Assembly: GCF_016808095.1 (NCBI RefSeq)
Contig: NC_068975.1
Coordinates: 35,196,001 to 35,260,000, forward strand
DNA length: 64,000 bases
Reading direction: 5' to 3'
From: Vigna angularis
Taxonomy: Eukaryota > Streptophyta > Magnoliopsida > Fabales > Fabaceae
In this document: in pieces, positions 54,001 through 64,000 of the stretch
How the letters are laid out: every line of letters begins with the position of its first letter
Position numbering within the stretch: position 1 is the first letter of the stretch
Position numbers and translations under genes: made by a program
The notes under the pieces: generated by a model
The model's database searches: none
The model's input: only the letters and a program-made list of their open reading frames with translations
Told to the model about the DNA's origin: nothing

Positions 54001-56277
54001 AAAGGTTTGAGAAGATTTTAATTATATTATGTTTTAAGTATAAATATTTTTATATTGTGAATGAATTAGAAATTTTACAAATTATATAACCTAACTATGA
54101 CTTTCAATAGCAATTATTACAAAAGAAAAAGTAATTAAAATCAGTTAAAGATAATAACAAATTTAAGGAATAGATGATATTGTTTAAGATGGAAGGTAAA
54201 CAATAAATAAACCAAGCAAAAATCTATAAAATTTACCTTTCAAGTAATAAAAACAGTGAATCCAACGTGTATAAAATGTAGAAAAATCAAATGAAGATAG
54301 TTTTTGGTAGAATTGTTGATGTTGAAAAGGTATTTCCTCAAGCAATGCTTGTGTAAAAGTCCACGCTGTCTACTACGACCTTCTTTATGCGTTTATGCAT
54401 TACCAAGCTAGTGCTTCTATAATTCATTGGAATGATTATTTTATTAATAGTGGAGGGCCATTTCTAAACCTACCTTTCCTTACCCAATTGCAACTCACTG
54501 TGGATGCACTAACTCCTACGCTCAAGGGAAAAAACATATTCATAAAAAGGAAAGAAAAAGTTATTTCATACCAATAAGTATCATTTTATAATCATTATAA
54601 AAGTAAAACAGTCTTAATATAAACTTTTTTCCATTTCCCTTCTTTAATCAAATGCAAAGCTTCTCACCAAATCAAATTGCTTCAAACAACCAAATCAAAG
54701 TTTCAAAATGCTTTATGCTCTCTGACAGCTTCATCAACATGATGAAAAATGGATTCTGAGAAGCTTCAAAATCATAGTACTTTAATAGGGTGGGGGTGGG
54801 GGGAAGAGAATTCTGACATGTACTAGGATAATAAAACAATAAACTTCTCAATAAGTGTATATATATCTTCTTTAGTGCTAGTTAAAGTATCTCCTAATTA
54901 GAAATTTAGAATATCCCCTTTCAGTTATAGACAATAAACAGCCAAACTGGGCACTTTTGCAGCAGTAGATCTTGACAGTGTCTTTTGTTCTCAACCATTT
55001 ATTTACCATGATAGATATGAAACATATTTTTGTGGGCCATGAATGACCTTTTTGGTGTTTTAGAAGTTCTCAAAATCTTGCAAGTATTATCCCTAATTGT
55101 GTTATTTAGCAGAAAGAGCTTAACATGGAAGGATGACAACAAATGGGATTTACTTTTGACAAACTTGATGATATTTTAAAGGGAGACTTTCAACTTGGGG
55201 TGACCAGTGTCGAACAGATTCAGGATGAGCATGAAAGCATTATTTTGATGCACTTTTTATGATGTTTTCCCCAAAAACATTTAAAAATCTTACGAAAAGC
55301 ACTAATGTGAAAAATCCCACCAGTGATATGCAATATAGTGGTTGAATATTGGGAAGTAGCTAGAATAGTTCCCTATCCACCTTCATCTGTTAACATCTCT
55401 CCATTGTCATATGACAAAACCCACAAACACAAGAAACAAAACTGACACATACACCCATTTCAGAAATATTTTATTATAATGCTGCACAGATGGCTCAATC
55501 GTGTTGTAAGTCTGCACCAATTTGGAGCTTTCACCGGATTCCATATGAAATTTGGCATCATATTCTATAAACTATACTGCATGCCACCAAAAGACAATGC
55601 TGCACGAGGAAGAATAGTCTCTGAATATTCGAACTTGTAGGGAAAAATCTCTATTAATAATAACTAACCACTACCAACTGGTGTAGATTTTCCTAGCCAG
55701 TTGTATAATGCAAGGAATCCACTATGCAAACAATTTAATGCCAGAGCTAGTTTAGAGAAATTCAATACTGAATACCAATCACTGTATATCCGTACAAGCA
55801 TTTACACCAGTCATGTATCAGAATAAAGTTGCCGTGAAACATGTTTGATGCCCCCATCTTAATTAAAGAGCTTTAATGAAAGTACTACTTTGTGACAAAC
55901 TAAAAGTCAGAAAGTTCTAAAAGATTTTTGAAACATATGGAGTTTGAACTGTACTCAGATTCCTTATTTAAAGTATTCTAAATTGTCTTAGATATTGGAT
56001 GAACTCTCTCTAGTCTTCTATCATTCAAGTTACGTTATTACCTTTCAGTGATCCTAAAGTTATATTTAAAACCTTTATTTATACTAGTTATGATAGATAT
56101 TTATCTTTCATTGACCTAATGACGACCTAATAACACTTTAATCTATATTAGGGCGTAATGAATAATTACTATTGATAATCTGACTACATTGTTAGATCAT
56201 ACTGAACATGTCTTAGGCTTGGGTAGATGATCTGGAAAGACGGTCTGGGTGAACGACCTAGATGAACGGCCTGGAAT

Positions 56278-56391
56278 GACGACCTGAACGAACAATCGAC
56301 GGTGTTTGACCCAAAGACGACCTGAACGAACAATCGACGGTGTTTGACCCAAAGACGACCTGAACGAACAATCGATGGTGTTTGGCTCTGG
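56278..56391. repeat. 38-bp tandem repeat, three copies
   Basis: Copies start at 56278, 56316 and 56354, each beginning GACGACCTGAACGAACAATC and continuing GA(C/T)GGTGTTTG. Copies 1 and 2 are identical; the third diverges near its end. Just upstream, shorter related words (GAACGACCTAG, GAACGGCCTGG) precede the array. ORFs across it in several frames are by-products of the periodicity (38 is not a multiple of 3). Confidence 0.93.
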
Positions 56392-59300
56392 CCAGACCGA
56401 ATGGTACAATGTTTTTCCAAGTAAAATTGAGACGTATGAATGAAACTTGTAACATAGGATTTGATTATGCAGCAGCATTATTCTCTCCTTGCCTAGGAGG
56501 AGGATGATACTTCACGATTAGGATAGTGTTCTAAAGTCCTCTATGAAGACTTTGAGTCAATTTAGCAAATTGTTCAAACCAAGATCCAATAATTCATGTA
56601 TAAAAAACCTTATTAAGTTGAATCTAACATGACACTGAATAACAATTTTCTGATCTTTCATGTGGTCACGTATACAAAACATCAACATGACTAAATCAAG
56701 AATGACATAAAGTAAACATAAGGTAGGTGTTTCTCTCTTTAATGTTTACCTTCTATTCACATTTTGCAACTATTGAGTTGGAGCATCTTATTAGGAAGTC
56801 GAAAAATATTTGCACCGAAACGAACTGTACTTTATGCCTCTATGCTTGGCCCCAAGAAATCATCAAGGAATTTGGAATCAGATATAGGACACAAGCATGC
56901 AAATGAAAGTGGAAAAAGATTAGTTTGAAAATTCCACATGGCATAGGAAATGAGGAAAAGTGATAAGGAATTGGGCATTTAGAAGTCTATCTATTTTAGC
57001 TTTGCATTGATAGATAGTGGCTTTATTAGTGCGGTTAGGCCAAGTCACATTCCTTCAACGCTTGAACAGTTTGAGAAGGAAATGCTTCTTGTCTTTTGGT
57101 TGAGTTCAGGCATCTATAAAACCAAGTTGATTGGGCACTCTATTCTAGGAAAAGAAAAAGGTAAAGAGACTTCTGTTTCTGCCAACATTCCCAAAGAATC
57201 GTTTTCCCTTTTGATCATGCAATGCAAACTACCTTACTCAATTTTTAAGAACCAAATATCTTTGAGTTGTCCGTACAAAAGTAACATATTTTGGTAGGAT
57301 ATCCCAGAGAAGAAACTTGAGATAACCTTGATTCATGGCTACAAATTAACCTATGATTGAGTGCATCACACTATAACACAAAAACACATAACGAGGTTAC
57401 ACGTATTTTTGTTTATTTTTAACTTTGTCCTCAGCACAATCATTATATGCAAATCTTTAACCTTAGATAAAGATAAGAAATTTAAGTTAGAGAAAGTGTC
57501 AATCCTATATATAGATTATTCTCATGACCTTTGTTATTTATATTTCAATCCTATATATGAATTTTGACTATTATCACTAGTGAAAATACATGTATATGTG
57601 TTTACTTTTTTTTATGATTTTATTGTAAATAATTTTTATTTATTTTATAAGAAGTTTTATATTTAAAAATAATTAATTTTTGGTTATATCGAAAAAATGA
57701 TTAAATTAAAAAATTACTTAAATAATAAAATTAATAAAATAATTGTTGTAGTTTAAAAAAAATTATTTTAAAAAAGTAGAATTGAAAAATAGATGTTGAC
57801 ACCAGAGAAATTCCCTTGATTTTTAAAAAAAATCTAAATTGTGTTCTTGAAACATGTTATTTAAAAGAAGCATCAAATTAGGTTTTTTTTGGGAATAAAT
57901 ATATTGTTTCTGTAAAAACAAAGTGAAAAAGTAACATATTTTGCAAAATTTCTCAATATTTTTCTTTCCTAAAATCTCATTTTCAAAATAGTTATTTAGT
58001 TGAAGATGATTTTTAAATGTTATTCTATGATATATAAATCACTGCTCTAAAAAAAATAGCAAATATACTCTCTAAAAGTTAAACATTTTTTTTTCTGGAG
58101 TAAGTCAAACTTCAAAGTTTTACTGTTTTTTAATCTGTATCAGTCTAAAACTTGATCATGATTTTAGGAGGCGCAAGTCGATTAATTTTAAAACTAAATG
58201 TTTATACTTATTTGATAGAGAATATCACTGATATTAATTAAGTGATTCGCTTATTCCTTTTTTCTTTAATGCCAAAAGGAATTTTTTTTCAGTATTATGT
58301 CTTAAAAAGGAATAAAATCTGCATGCTCTTTAGCATGGGATTCTAGGTCGTCGTGTTTACCATTTCACCACTAATTTTCTTTAAATGAATCATATTCTGT
58401 GATTAAATGAATATGATTATGATATATTTATCTAATATATAAACTATATACATTATTCTATTTTATCGGAAAGAGATAATGAAATTAAAATTTCTATTAT
58501 GGGATCGTTTGTTTAAATTTCTTCATATGAAAATCCTTTTTTCTTTAAAAAAAATATATATATATAATTTTGAAGTCTTCAATCTGTTTATACATTTTTT
58601 TAAGTGAAACAAAAAAACATGATATTTTAAATCGACTATTTTTAATAATTTATAGGAAAATAATAATTATTGTAACTACTTTTAAAATATGATTATTTCC
58701 CTTATATTTTCTGTTTCTAAAATTTTCGCACAAACTGTGTAAAGATAAAACAAAAATGTTTTTATATACTATCATTAATAATAAAAATGTAATGAAAAGA
58801 AAAGTTCTATCGACGCAAACATGTCCATTTTTTTTTTTTTTGTATTTCGTGCATCTTAAGATTTGTTGTAATAGACTTGAAGAAGATAAAAATTAGCAAC
58901 TATAAGGTTTGTGTTTGTGTATTATGACATGGAAAAATCAACTTAACTAAGATAACTCTATTATTTTCTGTTAAAAATAAAGTATCTTTCATTATCATAT
59001 TTATAGTGATAATTAATATATTAGAGTCATATAATAATAATTTTGATAAAGTCTTATATCCTTATAGGAGGGATTAATAATTATTTAAGAATAGATCAAT
59101 CGTGCTGAATAATTTGAACTTTTCATTAACATTAAAAATTTAGTAAAGGTAAATTGAATGAAGGAAATTAACTAATTTACGATTTTTAAAATTAAAGTAA
59201 TTTTACATTATTAATATTTTTTTATGCTTCATGTGTATTTGATGTAACAACTCGGGAAAATTTACTAAACAAATATTGTAAGCATTTCATGGTTATAGTC

Positions 59301-60300
59301 AATAGCAAATAATTTAGAATCATAAAATATATACAACTAAAGGAAGTTAAGATTAAAAGAAACAAACATAAAAGAAAAATGTTCTTTTCAAAAATAAATT
59401 ATATCTACAAAAACACTATCAAGTCTAAAATATAATTTTTTAGATCTTATCTTTGATAATAAAAATTAATATCAGACACATTTACAATTTTCATAATTAT
59501 TAAATAATTTTTATATTTCAAAGGTTCATGAATAATTATCCGTTATTTTCTTATTTTATATAATTTAAATATAAAAAACATGATTTATTTTTCACTTTAT
59601 TACGAAAACCATTATATTGTATCTTCACGAATATTTGATAAATTCAAACTTTATGATCTCATTTTAAGAGATATATAAACTTAATTTTCTTCTAACCGTT
59701 ATTAATACAACAAACAGCGTTTCTCCTATATAAAAATATTATTTTATATTTTCTATATTGGGTTAATGGGAGGGCAAATTCGTCATTACAAGTAGTTTTT
59801 TTCCCTAGAAAGCAAAGCAACCATGGTTACGGTAGTCCCTTCCCTTTTGTTCCTTCTGTCCCTTCTCGTCTTTTTCCCAATAACGAAGTCCTTTTGCTAA
59901 ACTGGGAAAGGTTTGGTGCCACACTGTCGCAACGAAACATACTTTAGTTAAAATGTCAGATTTAACGTAATTTGATAGAATCCATTTAAGAAAATAATTT
60001 ATTTACATTTAACAATTTGATACTAACTTCATTCAGTTTTGGATCAAATCAAATACTTACTACTACGTGTCACTGTATTTAAAATAAGCGAGCCGAATAT
60101 AGAATTTTTTTAAAAATTAGTGTTTTAATGTAATTTGAAAAAACTTCAATATATAAAGGTGTAATTTATAACGCGTGTAATTCAATTTATTCAGTCCATC
60201 AAAATGTTAATATTTTATTATAGAAAGGTTTTATAGTTAATTATTCCAATAAAACATGGCAAAATGTAGCTTATTTTGTACGATAACAGTATCTATGTCT
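56392..60300. other. AT-rich intergenic spacer upstream of PHO2
   Basis: No recognisable gene. A TATA-like string (CTATAAAACC) near 57114 has no convincing coding region after it. The last kilobase is presumably PHO2 promoter; no element in it can be assigned with confidence. Confidence 0.5.
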
Positions 60301-61658
60301 GACACTGTTTGTTCTGGTATATTATTTTGCTATGGTTCGGTTAAATAACAAGCACTGCCATTGGTTGAAAGAAAAAGGCAACAAGTACCACCCAAATCTA
60401 AACTAGTTCCCACATCCTCTGGAAGCAAAGCATTTCCCAAGAGAACAAGTATGTGCATGTGTCCCTGAAAAATGGTTCCAAAATTTGGTGGTGGAGTTGA
60501 TGATGGAGGGACTGGCCGAGGAACTAGGCCTATCTGAACATCACCCACCTTTTCAAACTGAAACCAAGATTTGGGAGTCACCCTTTTCAGCTTTCTATGT
60601 TCAAGATTGTGTTTCTTCATTTTGGAGTTTAGAGTCATGCTGTTTCTTGGTCTTGGATCTTCTGTAAGTGTCATATCTCATAATATGGGTTCAACCTTTC
60701 TCTGTAGTGCAAATGGTATGATACTGCCCCTTGAATCTTCAAACTCACCGTTTTCTTTTCTTGTTACTCTTGGGTTGGATTGCTTATTTATTGGGGTTAA
60801 TAGATCAGGTGTTTCTCTGTCAATTCTAAACTCGTTCTAATGCTTGAACTTCGGTTTCTGATCGTGTTGGATTCGTATTGCTGTTTTACATGTAACATGA
60901 TTAAGTTAGTGAATCCTTTCATATTTTGGAGTGATGTTTTATATCGTTTTTCCAACTAATAGAAGCAATAAAGTTATTGTTAGATGAACATACCCTTTAT
61001 TTGTCAATTTTTCGTTTTTTTTCCTTGCGTGTAATAGCCACCTTACCATTTGACTTTTATGTTTGATGTTTGAATAGATTTTATGCTTACGCAGAAAAAC
61101 TGACTTGCACGCACCTTATGTCTGTGAACCAATCTTCTGAAAATGATCAGTTATCATTTTTTGTAATAATTTATAGTCTTGTTTAGTCAAAACACAACGA
61201 TCCCTTTTGATTTCACTTCTTTCATATGCAGTTAAGGATATTGATTCTTCAAAAGCAGTTCATTAATTTAATGTGAATCTCACATTTTTTCTTGCCTCGT
61301 GAATTAGCATGATTTAATTCAAAATGTTGTCATCTTATATATTACAACTGCTATCTCATTATATAATTTTTTCCATTCTCTTTTTATTTTGAAAGTGATT
61401 GGAGAAAGTACTCATTAGTCTACTTGTCGCAGGTTTGAAATAACTTATCTGGTAACGGATGCTCTTTTGCCTTCTGACAATGTCTAGTCTCTTTCAAATC
61501 CGATGTTGTTCTTTCGGACGAGTCATCTGATAGTATCACCTTGTGGTAATCAAGTAGCAGAAAGTATGTGCTGATGCAACAAAATGATTATGTGTTGATT
61601 GATTCTTCTGTTGAAAAGCATCCCTGTTAGACCAGACCTGTTGTTTTTAGCTTCACTA

Positions 61659-61679
61659 TTGGGAAAATCTCCTTTGGCA
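61659..61679 (+). promoter_or_regulatory. miR399 target site 1
   Basis: Contains AATCTCCTTTGGCA, complementary to the 5' half of miR399. Against the perfect complement of miR399a it differs at three of 21 positions, all in the miRNA 3' half. Confidence 0.85.
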
Positions 61680-61760
61680 GTATAGCTTCCAAGTTCCAAA
61701 CTTGACGAGGCCAATTTACTAACAATCTGGAATTTATTTATGTTTGAAGACTCAACTATA

Positions 61761-61781
61761 TTGGGCAACTCTCCTTTGGCA
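61761..61781 (+). promoter_or_regulatory. miR399 target site 2
   Basis: Contains GGGCAACTCTCCTTTGGCA. It matches the complement of the miR399b/c form except at the two 5'-most bases. Confidence 0.9.
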
Positions 61782-61852
61782 AGTTACTTAGTTTCCTTTG
61801 GTTGGATTCCTGGCAGTAAACATATTTTTCACTAGGAACTCCTCAGTTTCAC

Positions 61853-61872
61853 CAGGGAAAATCTACTTTGCA
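61853..61872 (+). promoter_or_regulatory. Degenerate miR399-like site
   Basis: CAGGGAAAATCTACTTTGCA: the general form of a miR399 site, but it lacks one G in the TTTGGCA block and has CTAC for CTCC. Pairing to the miRNA 5' region would be bulged, so it is probably inactive. Confidence 0.5.
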
Positions 61873-62018
61873 TCTTTTAATTATCTTGGTAAGCTTCCTC
61901 CTACTACCTTGATTTTTCATCATACAATCACAACGAAAGATCTGATATTCGTTGTTTCTTGATATTAGTTTTGGAAAGCCTTTTCAAAAGGTTCTTTCTG
62001 TGGAAATAGCAGTTCAAA

Positions 62019-62039
62019 CTGGGCAAATCTCCTTTGGCA
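62019..62039 (+). promoter_or_regulatory. miR399 target site 3
   Basis: The best site: GGGCAAATCTCCTTTGGCA preceded by CT, one mismatch in 21 to the miR399a complement. Confidence 0.93.
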
Positions 62040-62042
62040 TTT

Positions 62043-62115
62043 AGAGTCTTTAATAGACTCTTGTTACCCTATCAGGTAAATCTCCTTTGGCATTTTGGAG
62101 TTTTTGATTGACTCC
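62043..62115 (+). promoter_or_regulatory. Paired hairpins between miR399 sites 3, 4 and 5
   Basis: AGAGTC/GACTCT (62043-62048 with 62056-62061) and GGAGTT/GACTCC (62097-62102 with 62110-62115) each form a 6-bp stem with a 7-nt loop. They begin three to four bases after sites 3 and 4. They lie in a 53-54 nt tandem repeat that also carries the sites. Folding and function are inferred. Confidence 0.5.
62072..62092 (+). promoter_or_regulatory. miR399 target site 4
   Basis: CAGGTAAATCTCCTTTGGCA: full pairing to miRNA positions 1-15, a G:U pair at position 16, and weaker pairing at the miRNA 3' end. Confidence 0.87.
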
Positions 62116-62125
62116 TGTCATCATA

Positions 62126-62146
62126 TCAGGCGAGTCTCCTTTGCCA
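62126..62146 (+). promoter_or_regulatory. miR399 target site 5 (weaker)
   Basis: CAGGCGAGTCTCCTTTGCCA: keeps the central TCTCCTTTG but has a mismatch at miRNA position 3 and several in the 3' half. It is aligned by the tandem repeat with sites 3 and 4. Confidence 0.7.
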
Positions 62147-62466
62147 TCAACTTTCCAGTTTCAGTGGTCAAGAAACTGGTTTACTATCTGTGACAAACAT
62201 TGGTATCATCAGACACATTTTGTACACAATTATCCTTCGAAGTCAGTATTGACAAATCTGTCGTGGATCACAATAGCCCCTGGATTTCAATGTTTCTGTT
62301 TACTTGAGAAGGTAAGGATCCTCTTAACTCCTTATTTATTGTAAATGTTCTTTCATAGGTTCTGATCGATTGACCAACAATGATTTCTTTGTTGTGTTTT
62401 GAAGTTATTTTCTTGTAACTATGTTATTGATGTTACCATGTACACACAATGACAGGCATCTAGTTG

Positions 62467-63906
62467 ATGGATGCTCACATTACTGATTTGGAGTGGGAAA
62501 CTTCCAGTGACAGCAGCAACAGCAGTGAGGATCAAGAGGATATTGATTTTCAATATGGTGGACAAGCCCGGAGCATATTATCGAGTTTAGAGGAAAGCAT
62601 CGGAAAGATTGATGACTTTCTCTCATTTGAGAGGACATTTGTCCATGGGGATGTGGTCTGTTCCTCCTCCGACCCATCAGGACAGATGGGGAGGGTCACA
62701 AGTGTTGATGTGTCAGTGGACTTGGAAAGTGTTCAAGGAAAGAAATTAAAAAATGTGAACTCCAAGAAACTTATGAAGATTCGCTCCATTTCAGAAGGTG
62801 ATTATGTAATTAAGGGGCCATGGATTGGTCAGGTTCAAAGGGTAGTAGACAGAGTGGTTATATTGTTTGATGATGGAACTAAATGTGAGGTCATTACCTT
62901 GGAAAAAGATCAGATTTTACCATTGACTCATAATCTTCTTGAAGATTCACAGTATCCGTACTATCCAGGGCAGAGAGTCAAGGTTAAGAAGACCTCCACA
63001 GCTTCTAAACCAGCAAGGTGGCTGTGTGGCACCTGGAAAGACAATCATGGTGAAGGAACTGTTTGTGCTGTGGAAGCAGGTTTGGTGTACGTTAATTGGT
63101 TTGCCTCTGTTCTTTTCGGTTCCAATTTGAATGTAAATGTTCCTCTATGCTGGCAAGACTCAAAAAACATGACCTTGTTGTCCTGTTTTTCACATACAAA
63201 CTGGCAACTTGGTGATTGGTGCATGCTTCCACCTGTGGACCAAAAGGAACAGATGATTCAAGATGCATCTCCATGTGATCCTCAAAACGAGCATAGTAAG
63301 GCTAGAGGATGTAAGACGAGTAACATTGGGGAATTATTTATAATTGAGAAGATAAAGACCGAAGTTGATGTCATTTGGCAAAATGGTGAACATACTATGG
63401 GATTAGATCCGCTTAACTTAATCCCAGTGAATGTCATAAACAGTCATGAATTTTGGCCCCAGCAGTTTGTGCTGGAAAAAGGTGTTTCTGATGATCCTCT
63501 TAAACCTAGCAATCAAAGATGGGGTGTTGTTCTTTCCATGGATGCAAAAGAGCATACTGTAAAGGTACAATGGAGAACTTCTCCCACATCCGGGACTGAT
63601 AATTTGACTGGAGATGCAATGATGGAAACTGTGAGTGCCTATGAACTACTCGAGCATCCAGATTATTCTTGTTGTTTTGGCGATATTGTGTTCAAGGCGG
63701 CTCAAAAGCAGCTTGGTGACCAAGCTGACAAAGATAATGTGAAGTCGGCAACTGATGTAATTGTAGAGGCTCCTCTGATAAACCGGGACCAAATCAGTTA
63801 TCAGAATAAATCTGTAGATAGCAGTTACCTCTCCTGCATTGGCAATGTTACTGGTTTCATAGATGGTGATGTGGAGGTCAAATGGGCTACTGGTTTAACA
63901 ACAAAG
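62467..63906 (+). CDS. PHO2: PHO2/UBC24 ubiquitin-conjugating enzyme, N-terminal exon (partial)
   Basis: First coding exon, 480 codons in phase 0, ending at CAAAG/GTATGA; the gene continues beyond the window. The protein begins MDAHITDLEWETSSDSSNSS. The acidic Ser-rich start leads into DFQYGGQARSILSSLEESIG and KIDDFLSFER, then repeated SH3-like beta modules of the UBE2O/PHO2 type (GDYVIKGPWIGQVQRVVD, LLEDSQYPYYPGQRVKV, WLCGTWKDNHGEGTVCAVEA, NWQLGDWCMLPP). These match the N-terminal half of Arabidopsis PHO2. The E2 catalytic (UBC) fold lies in later exons not seen here. PHO2 acts on endomembranes and drives turnover of PHO1, PHT1-type transporters and PHF1, limiting phosphate uptake and shoot loading. 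Under phosphate starvation miR399 represses it through leader sites, which are present here and separate it from the paralogue UBC23. Confidence 0.92.
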
Positions 63907-64000
63907 GTATGACATTTTTATTTTTTTATTCAATATATTGTAGTTAACGATGACAATGAGTATGCATGGAAATGTAAAATTCTTGAGGTCAACTTTTCCC

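Larger units (their letters stand above)
48663..56183. other. Long AT-rich intergenic spacer
   Basis: No intact gene seen. It contains a second copy of a dispersed repeat at 50311-50417 (partner 47097-47217), a possible retroelement zinc-knuckle relic at 50096-50251 and an (AT)n tract at 50977-51025. A G-rich run (GGGTGGGGGTGGGGGG) lies near 54789. The part from about 54.6 to 56.1 kb is less AT-rich but has no recognisable ORF. Confidence 0.5.
61433..62455 (+). promoter_or_regulatory. PHO2: PHO2 5' leader exon with miR399 sites, plus leader intron
   Basis: A good acceptor (TTGTCGCAG) at 61432 and a strong donor (GAGAAG/GTAAGG) at 62311/62312 frame a leader exon holding all the miR399 sites. 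The intron 62312-62455 ends in AATGACAG, twelve bases before the coding ATG. A likely upstream non-coding exon ends at the donor GTAAGT at 60664, giving a first leader intron 60664-61432; its 5' end is not defined. This arrangement, with spliced leader and clustered sites 5' of the ORF, is what is known for PHO2 in other plants. The exon limits are predictions from splice signals. Confidence 0.75.

Noticed and set aside
54785..54805. G-rich run as a G-quadruplex
   Set aside because: Only three G-tracts of three or more separated by single T residues; a fourth independent tract is missing, so a stable three-layer quadruplex is unlikely.
56184..56478. Three overlapping minus-strand ORFs with repeated SNTVDCSFRSS-type units
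   Set aside because: They come from the 38-bp tandem repeat, whose period is not a multiple of three, so the same motif appears in all frames.
57007..57297. Plus-strand ORF of 96 codons near a CTATAAAACC string
   Set aside because: It opens with TTG and not ATG, has no recognisable motif and no continuing exon.
60330..60674. Minus-strand ORF of 114 codons with a Pro-rich middle
   Set aside because: It overlaps the likely PHO2 leader exon on the opposite strand and resembles no family I know; not supportable as a gene.

Overview
The window is nuclear DNA from a dicot plant, almost certainly a phaseoloid legume (Vigna/Phaseolus-like). The signs are spliced plant gene families with GT-AG introns, very AT-rich spacers with long (AT)n tracts, and a Mutator-type element whose terminal repeat begins GGGTTAAATATG, a terminus I know from legume genomes. 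The species call is inference. There are no bacterial-style operons, rRNAs, tRNAs or CRISPR arrays.

Six genes are supported. From left to right they are: a three-exon 3-ketoacyl-CoA synthase (minus, 4584-6579) whose catalytic histidine position reads leucine; an intronless L-type lectin receptor kinase of the clade VII type (minus, 9197-11266); a nine-exon DUF616/MUCI70-type putative Golgi glycosyltransferase (plus, 26311-31334); a small GC-rich four-helix membrane protein (plus, 32866-33312); a nine-exon type-2 (plastidial 13-) lipoxygenase (minus, 37297-41093); and the 5' part of PHO2/UBC24, the phosphate-homeostasis E2 enzyme (plus, from 62467, running off the right edge). They are ordinary neighbours with no evident shared pathway. 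Two act in lipid metabolism (KCS in very-long-chain acyl elongation, LOX in oxylipin/jasmonate supply).

The most informative regulatory region is the PHO2 leader (about 61433-62455). It holds five recognisable miR399 target sites plus a degraded sixth. Sites 3, 4 and 5 sit on a 53-54 nt tandem repeat, and the two spacers in that repeat can fold into matching hairpins (6-bp stem, 7-nt loop) with a compensatory base-pair change. A second unusual leader precedes the DUF616 gene: two small uORFs and the main start codon are chained by ATGA stop/start overlaps.

Mobile DNA fills much of the rest. A 1,818-bp Pack-MULE (43870-45687) has about 245-bp terminal inverted repeats and a perfect 9-bp target duplication, and carries fragments of two unrelated host genes (a PP2A B' subunit and an NPF transporter). 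A 513-bp non-autonomous hAT-like element lies at 22860-23372, with a relative inside LOX intron 1. Two further inverted-repeat elements lie at 25117-25334 and 48297-48662. LTR-retrotransposon-like debris is seen at 1-1400 and 17790-18030. A 38-bp tandem repeat lies at 56278-56391. The remaining long spacers (11.3-22.8 kb, 45.7-60.3 kb) are AT-rich and show no gene I can recognise.
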